A DNA stretch of 64,000 nt from Sphingopyxis sp. GW247-27LB (GTDB lineage Bacteria; Pseudomonadota; Alphaproteobacteria; Sphingomonadales; Sphingomonadaceae). The stretch spans positions 123,962 to 187,961 of the forward strand of contig NZ_NIWD01000008.1 in assembly GCF_002277025.1 (NCBI RefSeq), written 5' to 3'. The notes beneath the pieces were generated by a model, which was not told where the DNA came from, searched no databases, and saw only the letters and a program-made list of their open reading frames with translations. Below, piece after piece: positions 17,028 to 23,573 of the stretch. Numbering within the stretch: position 1 is the stretch's first letter; each line of letters begins with the position of its first letter. A program made the position numbers and the translations under genes.

Positions 17028-17795
17028 ATGCGAATGTTCGACCTCACAGGAAAAGTCGCGCTCGTCACCGGCGCCAACACCGGCATCGGCCAGGGCATCG
17101 CGCTCGCGCTCGCCGAAGCGGGGGCGGATATCGCGGCCGCCGGCCGCTCGCCCGCCGACGAGACCGTCGAAAAGGTCCGCGCGCTCGGTCGTCGCGGCGA
17201 AAATTTCGCCGCCGACCTGTCGAGCGTCGCCGCGGTGCAGCCACTCGTCGACGCGGTGCTCGCCGCGTTCGGCCGCATCGACATCCTCGTCAACAACGCC
17301 GGCATCATCCGCCGCGCCGATGCCGTCGACTTCACCGAGGCCGATTGGGACGCGGTGATGGACACCAATTTGAAGACGCTCTTCTTCCTCTGCCAGGCGG
17401 TGGGCAAACACATGATCGCGCGTATCGAAAAGGAAGGGGGTTCGGGCAAGATCATCAACATCGCCTCGATGCTGACCTTCCAGGGCGGCATCCGCGTGCC
17501 GAGCTACACCGCGTCGAAATCGGGCGTCGGCGGGCTCACCAAGCTGCTCGCGAACGAATGGGCGGCGAAGGGGGTGCAGGTCAACGCGATCGCGCCCGGC
17601 TATATCGCCACGAACAACACCGCCGCGCTGCAATCGGACGCGACGCGCAACCGCCAGATCGTCGAGCGCATCCCGGCGGGGCGCTGGGGCGACCCCGCCG
17701 ATATCGGCGGTGCCGCGGTCTTCCTCGCCTCATCGGCTGCGGATTATGTCCAGGGCCATATCCTTGCCGTCGACGGCGGCTGGCTGGCTAGATAA
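17028..17795 (+). CDS. kduD: 2-dehydro-3-deoxy-D-gluconate 5-dehydrogenase KduD (SDR)
   Basis: KduD reduces 2,5-diketo-3-deoxygluconate to 2-keto-3-deoxygluconate (KDG). The product is a classical SDR of 255 aa with the nucleotide-binding motif TGANTGIGQG (residues 14-23), VNNAG (88-92) and the catalytic residues S147, Y160 and K164 (SYTASKSG). The C-terminus closes with HILAVDGGWLAR, as in KduD. A second Met two codons in is an alternative start. It lies 64 bp after kduI, separated by a short repeat, and is presumably in the same transcript. Confidence 0.93.
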   Translation: MRMFDLTGKVALVTGANTGIGQGIALALAEAGADIAAAGRSPADETVEKVRALGRRGENFAADLSSVAAVQPLVDAVLAAFGRIDILVNNAGIIRRADAVDFTEADWDAVMDTNLKTLFFLCQAVGKHMIARIEKEGGSGKIINIASMLTFQGGIRVPSYTASKSGVGGLTKLLANEWAAKGVQVNAIAPGYIATNNTAALQSDATRNRQIVERIPAGRWGDPADIGGAAVFLASSAADYVQGHILAVDGGWLAR

Positions 17796-17806
17796 ACGCC
17801 CATAGG

Positions 17807-17891
17807 CCGTTCGTGCTGAGCTTGTCGAAGCACCGTCCTTCTTGCGGCATCGAAAGAAAGAACGGCCCTTCGACAAGCTCAGGGCAAACGG
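17807..17891 (+). repeat. Inverted-repeat element (GTTCGTGCTGAGCTTGTCGAAG type)
   Basis: The left arm CCGTTCGTGCTGAGCTTGTC is mirrored by CCCTTCGACAAGCTCAGGGC ending in AAACGG. The pair forms a long stem-loop between kduD and kdgK. The element ends inside the kdgK ribosome-binding region, so it may affect expression of the last gene relative to the first two. Confidence 0.75.
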
Positions 17892-17899
17892 GAGTTGGG

Positions 17900-18907
17900 A
17901 TGGGCAAGCTGGTCTTCTTCGGCGAACTGCTGATCCGCCTGACCGCGCCGGGCAACGAGCTGCTCATGCAGTCGCCGTCGCTCGCGCTGCATGTCGGCGG
18001 GGCCGAGGCGAATGTCGCGATCGGGCTCGCGCATCTCGGTCACGATTGCGCGATGATGAGCCGGATCCCCGACAATGCGCTCGGCCGGGGCGCGGTGGCG
18101 GCGGTGCGCGGCGCGGGTGTCGATTGCGCCGCGGTCGCGACCGGGCCGGGGCGCATGGGCCTCTATTTCCTGAGCGTGGGAGCGGGCCTGCGCGCATCGG
18201 AAATCGTCTACGACCGCGCGGGGTCGAGCTTCGCGGCGAGCGGGCCCGAAGATTATGACTTCGACCGATTGCTGGAAGGCGCGTGCCTGCTCCACCTGTC
18301 GGGCATCACCCCCGCGCTCGGGCCGCGCTCGGCCGAAGCGGCGCTCGCCGCCGCCCGCGCCGCGAAGCGGCTTGGCGTCCCGGTCAGCTTCGACGGCAAT
18401 TACCGCGCGATGCTGTGGGAGGCGTGGGACAGCGATCCGCGCGCCATCCTGTCCGAACTGATCGGCTTGTCCGACATCCTCTTCGGCAACCATCGCGACC
18501 TGTCGCTGGTGCTCGGCCGGCCGTTCAGCGGCGACGGTGCGGACCGGCGGCGCGAAGCCGCCGAAGCGGGCTTCGCCGCCTTCCCCGATCTCAAATTGAT
18601 TGCCTCGACCGCGCGCCACACGCTCACCGCCGACCATCACCGCATCGCGGCGCGCGTCGACCTGCGGAACGGATCGTGCCAGACCGGCGAGGTCGACGTC
18701 ACCGGCATCGTCGACCGCATCGGCGCCGGCGACGCCTTCGCCGCCGGCGTAATCCACGCGCATCTGACGGGCGGCGATGCGAAGACGATGGCCGAAACCG
18801 GCCTCGCGCTCACCTGCCTTAAGCATTCGCTGCCGGGCGACGCGAGCCGCTTCGGGCAAGCCGACATCGACGCCTTCCATGGCGGCGGGCTCGATGTCCG
18901 CCGCTGA
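17900..18907 (+). CDS. kdgK: 2-dehydro-3-deoxygluconokinase KdgK (PfkB family)
   Basis: KdgK phosphorylates KDG to KDPG, the substrate of the Entner-Doudoroff aldolase. The product is 335 aa. It has the PfkB N-terminal motif with GGAEANVAIGLAHLG, the NYRAMLWE segment typical of KDG kinases, and the anion-hole/catalytic motif DRIGAGDAFAAG with D278 as catalytic base. The ATG after GGAGTTGGG is chosen over upstream in-frame codons that lie in the repeat element. The 3' end overlaps the next gene by 14 bp. No KDPG aldolase gene is in the window. Confidence 0.93.
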   Translation: MGKLVFFGELLIRLTAPGNELLMQSPSLALHVGGAEANVAIGLAHLGHDCAMMSRIPDNALGRGAVAAVRGAGVDCAAVATGPGRMGLYFLSVGAGLRASEIVYDRAGSSFAASGPEDYDFDRLLEGACLLHLSGITPALGPRSAEAALAAARAAKRLGVPVSFDGNYRAMLWEAWDSDPRAILSELIGLSDILFGNHRDLSLVLGRPFSGDGADRRREAAEAGFAAFPDLKLIASTARHTLTADHHRIAARVDLRNGSCQTGEVDVTGIVDRIGAGDAFAAGVIHAHLTGGDAKTMAETGLALTCLKHSLPGDASRFGQADIDAFHGGGLDVRR

Positions 18908-20423
18908 CGGCGTCAGCCGCCGCGCCATTCTGGCCGGCGCTGCGTCGGCGGCACTGTTGCCGCATCGCCTGTCGGCGACCACCATCGCCCTCCCCGAAGT
19001 CAGGGCGCTTTCGGGCCATTATATCGGGTCCTTCCAATATGATCCCGGCGACCAGGTTACGGTGCGATCGCTTCGTTTCGCGGGCATCCGCTATGGTCGC
19101 GCCGCGCGCTTTCAACCGCCGACGCCGGTGCAATCCACCAAGCCGATGGCGGAACAGGTCGCGGCCTTCGGCCCCGCATGCCCGCAGCGCGGGGACCGCT
19201 ACCAGCCGCAATCCGAGGATTGCCTGTTCCTCAATATCTGGACCCCTCCCGAACCGGGGAAGTCCAAGCGCCCCGTCATGGTCTATTTCCACGGCGGCGC
19301 CTATTCGGCGGGCAGCGTCACCGACCCGGTCAACGACGGCGCGGCGCTTTCGGCGCGCGGCGATGTCGTTGTTGTGACCGTCAATCACCGGCTCAATGCG
19401 CTCGGCTATCTCTATCTCGCGCGCCTCGACCCGCGCTTCCCCGACAGCGGCAACGCGGGGCAGCTCGACCTGATCCTCGCGCTCGAATGGATCCGGCGCA
19501 ACATTGCGGCCTTCGGCGCCGATCCTGGCAATGTCACCCTGTTCGGCCAGTCGGGCGGCGGCGCGAAGATCGCGACGCTGATGGCGATGCCCGAGGCCAG
19601 GGGGCTGTTCCACAAGGCGATCACGATGAGCGGGCAGCAGGTCACCGCTTCGGGCCCGCTCAACGCCACGCGGCGCGCCGAGGCGTTTCTCGCGGCGCTC
19701 GGCAAAGATGTCGACCCCGCGACCGCGCCGGTCGAGCAGCTGATCGCGGCGCTCTCCGCGACCGACCCGATCCTCGGCGGCGGCGTCTATATGGGGCCGG
19801 TGCTCGACATGAAGCATCTGGCGCGGCACCCTTTCTGGCCCGACGCCGCGCCGCAATCGCTCGGCATTCCGATGATGCTCGGCAATGCGGTGATGGAAAC
19901 GCGCGCCTTCTATGCGCCGGGCGGCAAGCAGTTGCGCGGCCTTTCCTACGACAATCTCGCGGCGCGGATCGCGCCCGAGATGCGGATCGATATCGATCCT
20001 GAATGGACCGTGGCGCAGTTCCGCGCCCGCTATCCCGCCGCGCCGCCGCTCGAGCTGTTCCACCGCATCGTCACCGCGGCGCGCAGCTGGCGCGGGCAGG
20101 TCGAGGAGGCCGAGGCGCGCGCAAGGGCGGGGGCGCCCGCCTTCGTCTATCAGCTCGATTTCGAGGATGCGAAGCACACCGACGACATCGGCCTCAGCTT
20201 CGGTACCATCCCGAACCCCACGTCCGCCCAGCAGGCGATGAGCGATGTCGTGATGGATGCCTTCGTCCGCTTCGCGCGCACCGGCGATCCGGGCTGGCCG
20301 GCCTATGATCTCGCGAAGCGACAGACGATGATTTTCGATGCCGAGAGCCGCGTCGAGAATGATCCGCGCCGCTGGGAGCGCGAACTGTTCGCGCGGGTGC
20401 CCTATATCCAGCCGGGGACGTAG
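18894..20423 (+). CDS. Secreted type-B carboxylesterase
   Basis: This is an alpha/beta-hydrolase of the carboxylesterase/cholinesterase type, probably removing ester groups from pectin or related glycans in the periplasm. It has 509 aa. A Tat-like signal (VSRRAILAGAASAALLP) begins at about residue 7. The oxyanion-hole motif is YFHGGAYSAG and the nucleophile elbow is GQSGGGAK with S220; SEDCLFLNIWTP is the family signature. The chosen ATG overlaps kdgK by 14 bp, so it may be translationally coupled to it. Substrate is inferred from the pectin locus; nothing in the sequence fixes it. Confidence 0.87.
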   Translation: MSAADGVSRRAILAGAASAALLPHRLSATTIALPEVRALSGHYIGSFQYDPGDQVTVRSLRFAGIRYGRAARFQPPTPVQSTKPMAEQVAAFGPACPQRGDRYQPQSEDCLFLNIWTPPEPGKSKRPVMVYFHGGAYSAGSVTDPVNDGAALSARGDVVVVTVNHRLNALGYLYLARLDPRFPDSGNAGQLDLILALEWIRRNIAAFGADPGNVTLFGQSGGGAKIATLMAMPEARGLFHKAITMSGQQVTASGPLNATRRAEAFLAALGKDVDPATAPVEQLIAALSATDPILGGGVYMGPVLDMKHLARHPFWPDAAPQSLGIPMMLGNAVMETRAFYAPGGKQLRGLSYDNLAARIAPEMRIDIDPEWTVAQFRARYPAAPPLELFHRIVTAARSWRGQVEEAEARARAGAPAFVYQLDFEDAKHTDDIGLSFGTIPNPTSAQQAMSDVVMDAFVRFARTGDPGWPAYDLAKRQTMIFDAESRVENDPRRWERELFARVPYIQPGT

Positions 20424-20428
20424 GTCCC

Positions 20429-20524
20429 GTCATTGCGAGGAGCCGCAGGCGACGAAGCAATCTCCAGCCATCGACTCTGCGCAAGGCCGATGGCTGGAGA
20501 TTGCTTCGCTGCGCTCGCAATGAC
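20429..20524 (+). repeat. Inverted-repeat element (GTCATTGCGAG type)
   Basis: GTCATTGCGAGGAGCCG at the left and CGCTCGCAATGAC at the right, with internal arms GAAGCAATCTCCAGCCATCG and CGATGGCTGGAGATTGCTTC, form a strong 96-bp stem-loop. It lies between the convergent carboxylesterase and esterase genes, where it could act as a bidirectional terminator, though no T-tract follows. Confidence 0.85.
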
Positions 20525-20534
20525 GGAAGGGAGA

Positions 20535-21515
20535 TCAAACGACGTCGTGACTTCCCAGCCAGGCCCAAAGCAGTTCGGGCCAGATCGCGACCGGTAGTCC
20601 CGCCGTCTTCATCAGCCCGAAACCATGCCCGCCGCGCTCGAAGACATGGCTTTCGCACGAAGCGCCGATCGCGCGCGCCGCTTCGCGCAGGCGCAGGCTG
20701 TTCGCCGCCGGCACCCCCTTGTCGTCCTCGGCGTGGAGCAGCCATAAGGGCGGCTGGTCGGGGCGCATGTTGCGTTCGGGCGAATAGAGTGCCTCGCGCG
20801 CCGCATCGGGATTCGCGCCGAGCAGCTTCTCGCGGCTCCCCGGATGGGCGATTGCCGGATCCATCGACACCACCGGATAGATGCCGGCGAGCGCATCGGG
20901 CCGCGCCGACTGCGCGTCGGCCGCGTCGATTGCCTCATAGACGGGAGCGTCGAAGCGCGTGAGCAGGCTGGTCGCGACATGGCCGCCCGCCGAAAAGCCG
21001 CCGAACGCGACGCGCGCCGGGTCGATGCCGTCTTGCTTGGCGCGGCTGCGCACCAGCCGCACCGCGCGCTGCGCGTCGGCGAGCGGCACGTCGGCACCAT
21101 TCGCCCAGCCATCGCCCGGCAGGCGGTAGAAGAGAATATAGGCGGTGACGCCGCGCGCCGCGAGCCAGCGCGCGAGTTCATAGCCCTCCTTGTCGATCAC
21201 GACATAGCGGTAGCCGCCGCCGGGGGCGAGGATCACCGCCGCGCCGTTTGGTTTCGCCGGGCGGAAGATGTCGAGGCGCGGCCGGACGATATGCTCGACC
21301 ATCCGGTCGCTGGCCTGCGGGTCTTCGCTGCGCTGGACGATGCGCTCGACGAGCCCCGCGGGCACGGCGAGATGGCCGTCGGGCCAGAGCGCGACGCTGT
21401 CGTCGGGCGCGAGGCCCGCGGGCCGCGTCCACGCCTCCTTTACCGCGGCCGCGGCGGCGGGCGCGAAGGGCAGCGCGAGGCCGGCGGCGAGCAGGCCGCG
21501 GCGGCCGAGCGTCAT
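20535..21515 (-). CDS. Secreted alpha/beta-hydrolase, probable acetyl esterase
   Basis: This is an esterase of the acetyl-xylan esterase/BD-FAE-like type, probably deacetylating pectin or oligosaccharides in the periplasm. It has 326 aa, with a signal MTLGRRGLLAAGLALPFAPA (Tat-like twin Arg), an oxyanion-hole strand AAVILAPGGGYRYVV, a nucleophile elbow FGGFSAGGH with S175, and a catalytic His in FERGGHGFGL near the C-terminus. The start overlaps the cupin stop (ATGA). It is the third gene of the operon pectate lyase - cupin - esterase. The frame is open far upstream, but only inside neighbouring genes. Confidence 0.86.
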   Translation of the reverse strand: MTLGRRGLLAAGLALPFAPAAAAAVKEAWTRPAGLAPDDSVALWPDGHLAVPAGLVERIVQRSEDPQASDRMVEHIVRPRLDIFRPAKPNGAAVILAPGGGYRYVVIDKEGYELARWLAARGVTAYILFYRLPGDGWANGADVPLADAQRAVRLVRSRAKQDGIDPARVAFGGFSAGGHVATSLLTRFDAPVYEAIDAADAQSARPDALAGIYPVVSMDPAIAHPGSREKLLGANPDAAREALYSPERNMRPDQPPLWLLHAEDDKGVPAANSLRLREAARAIGASCESHVFERGGHGFGLMKTAGLPVAIWPELLWAWLGSHDVV

Positions 21516-21928
21516 TGCCCGTCCTTGGGCGCATTGGGGTAGGCGACGATCAGCACCAGCGGCTCGCTGCCCGTCTGGCGGATGCCGACCTTCGCGCCCG
21601 TATAGAGCCACGCCGCCATGCCGGGCTTCAGTTCCTTCTCCTCGCCGTCCGAATGGACGACCCCGGTGCCCGAGACGACATAATAGATTTCGTCGTGCGC
21701 GATCGGGTGCACGCCGATCGCGGCGCCGACATGCAGCGCGCGCTTGCGGAATTCGAAGCTGCGCGGGGCGGGGGCGGCGTCGCTGATCCGCCACGCGGTC
21801 GACAGGCCGATGGCACCGTGCGGCGGCGCTTCCTCGCGCACCGTCGCCGCCTCGTCGATCACGACCATCGCCGGGGCGGGTGCGGGCGCCGCCGCGCTGC
21901 CCAGCAGCAGCGCGAGCAGCGCGCTCAT
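21512..21928 (-). CDS. Small secreted cupin protein
   Basis: This is a single-cupin protein of 138 aa with an N-terminal signal peptide (MSALLALLLGSAAAPAPAPA). The cupin core shows GVHPIAHDEIYYVVSGTGVV and GEEKELKPGMAAWLYTG, giving candidate metal ligands H, H and E. Both ends overlap neighbours by four bases (pectate lyase TGA/ATG upstream, esterase ATG downstream), so it is translationally coupled. Function is unknown. Small cytoplasmic cupins of the KdgF type act on unsaturated uronates after lyase cleavage, so a periplasmic role on lyase products is a reasonable guess but unproven. Confidence 0.8.
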   Translation of the reverse strand: MSALLALLLGSAAAPAPAPAMVVIDEAATVREEAPPHGAIGLSTAWRISDAAPAPRSFEFRKRALHVGAAIGVHPIAHDEIYYVVSGTGVVHSDGEEKELKPGMAAWLYTGAKVGIRQTGSEPLVLIVAYPNAPKDGQ

Positions 21929-23304
21929 TCCACGCCCCCGCGCGAATCGAGGTCGCGCGCCGACAGATGCTCCTGCGGCATCGGCGCGGTCTGCGCGGGA
22001 TAGCGGCCCGATTTCGGCTCCATCGTCGCGAGGTTCCACTCGGCTTCGACGAAGGGTGCGCGCACCGGCGCCTCGACTTTCGGATAGGCGCTGACCTCCT
22101 TCTCGTCGTCGATGATGTCGCCGCGCCCCTCGGCGACGAAGAAGAGGATGCGGATTTCCTCGGCGTCGCGCGCCCACGGCCGCGCCCCCGCGGTCGCGAG
22201 CACCGAGGTCTCGACATCGCGCGTCGGCAGGATGTCATAGCCCGCGACCGGCGCGAGCGGCGCCTTGGCGCGGATCATCTCGGCGCGCGTTTCGCCATAG
22301 CGGCCGAATTCGGGGAGCGGATTGCCGTGGCGGTCGACCGCGATATTGTCCTTGCCATAATATTGCAGGTCGCCGTCGCCGCCGAGCATCAGGAAGGGCA
22401 GCCCCGCGTCGGTGTCGTTGCCGCCGCGCATGACGTTGCCGATCGCGGTGATCTGACCCGTGACATAGTCGTGCCCGACCCATTCGAGGTTCATCAGATT
22501 ATAATGCACCGCGCGGTGCCCCGGATTGTAGATCAGATTGTTGATCATCAACACCTGCGCTCCGCCCTTCACCAGCGGCGCGCGCTCGACATTATGCGCC
22601 CAGATGTTGCGGTAGAAGACGATGCCGGTGGTGTTGTCGTGGACGAGCGAGCCCTTGCTGTGCTCGCCCTTCGGATGGCTCGCGTCGGCGAGCCCCTCGG
22701 CGGCGAGATTGTTCGAGAAGGTGATGTCGTGGCTGGTGCCCTGGCGCCACTCGGCGACGGTCTTGCCGTTGAAGCGCGGACCCGACGCCGACATATTCTC
22801 GTCGATCGCCCACAGGAAGGTGCAATGGTCGATCACGACATTATGCGCGGCGACGGTCGACAGCGCGTCGGCCTCCCACCCGCTGCGCTTCGGCTGGCCG
22901 TCGACCCCGGTGTAGACGCGCAGATGGCGCATGATCACGTCGTGGGTCTTGAGGTCGATGCCGGTGCGGATCAGCGTGATGCCCGGCCCCGGCGCGGTCT
23001 GGCCGGCGATGGTCAGATAGGGTTCGGTGATCGTCAGCGTCGTGCGTCCCATGTCGATCACGCCGCCGACTTCGAAGACGACGATGCGCGGCCCCTTCGC
23101 CTCGACCGCCGCCTTGAACGAGCCGGGACCGTCGGGGGCGAGCGTCGTCACGCGGATGATCCTGCCCCCGCGTCCGCCCGGAGTCGCCGCCGCGGGACCG
23201 ACCGCCCCGGGGAAGGCCTTCGCCGCCGAATCGGCCGCGAAAGCCGGGCTTGCGGGCAGCGCCGGGGCCATCAGAAGCGCGGCGAACAACAGCTTTTTCA
23301 GCAT
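21925..23304 (-). CDS. Secreted pectate lyase (parallel beta-helix)
   Basis: Pectate lyase cleaves polygalacturonate by beta-elimination, giving 4,5-unsaturated oligogalacturonides. It has 459 aa, with a signal peptide MLKKLLFAALLMAPALPASP ending AFA. The N-terminal part (GAVGPAAATPGGRGGRIIRV, GSFKAAVEAKGPRIVVFEVG) is typical of PL1-type enzymes. Rungs of the beta-helix follow (LTIAGQTAPGPGI, VIMRHLRVYTG, VIDHCTFLWAIDEN, ITFSNNLAAEGL). The ATG after GGGAGAG is chosen because it begins the signal peptide. An operator copy lies about 70 bp upstream. It heads the operon with the cupin and esterase genes. Confidence 0.9.
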   Translation of the reverse strand: MLKKLLFAALLMAPALPASPAFAADSAAKAFPGAVGPAAATPGGRGGRIIRVTTLAPDGPGSFKAAVEAKGPRIVVFEVGGVIDMGRTTLTITEPYLTIAGQTAPGPGITLIRTGIDLKTHDVIMRHLRVYTGVDGQPKRSGWEADALSTVAAHNVVIDHCTFLWAIDENMSASGPRFNGKTVAEWRQGTSHDITFSNNLAAEGLADASHPKGEHSKGSLVHDNTTGIVFYRNIWAHNVERAPLVKGGAQVLMINNLIYNPGHRAVHYNLMNLEWVGHDYVTGQITAIGNVMRGGNDTDAGLPFLMLGGDGDLQYYGKDNIAVDRHGNPLPEFGRYGETRAEMIRAKAPLAPVAGYDILPTRDVETSVLATAGARPWARDAEEIRILFFVAEGRGDIIDDEKEVSAYPKVEAPVRAPFVEAEWNLATMEPKSGRYPAQTAPMPQEHLSARDLDSRGGVE

Positions 23305-23373
23305 CCATTCTCTCCCAAATCTCTCATCGCGATTGGGGTCTTGACATAGGCGGCGATATCCTTCAATCATTTT

Positions 23374-23387
23374 TGACACCGGTTACC
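23374..23387 (+). promoter_or_regulatory. LacI-type operator upstream of the pectate lyase operon
   Basis: TGACACCGGTTACC is identical to the kduI site. It lies 70 bp before the pectate lyase start on the other strand, with a further ACCGG eight bases on. With the 23520 copy, the divergent lyase/TonB-receptor region carries two operators about 146 bp apart, a spacing that would allow looping. Confidence 0.75.
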
Positions 23388-23519
23388 TAAACCGGCGATA
23401 AAACAAGATCCATGGGGGAGAGGGCGCCCCGGGCTGGCCGCATTCGTGCGGGCGGCGCGATCCGCGAACTCTCTGAGCATTTTTGGGACGGCCATCGGTC
23501 GATGGGTTTCGTTCACGAA

Positions 23520-23533
23520 AGTAACCGGTGTCA
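23520..23533 (-). promoter_or_regulatory. LacI-type operator upstream of the TonB receptor gene
   Basis: On the minus strand this reads TGACACCGGTTACT, one base different from the kduI and lyase sites. It lies 41 bp before the receptor start and so probably overlaps its promoter or transcription start. Confidence 0.75.
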
Positions 23534-23573
23534 TTTCCTTGCCAAGCGGGGGAGTGCACTGCGAAAGGGAGGA

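Noticed and set aside
21516..22238. Extended N-terminus of the alpha/beta-hydrolase into the cupin and lyase genes
   Set aside because: The extension is Arg-rich shadow sequence; the ATG at 21515 begins a signal peptide and overlaps the cupin stop.
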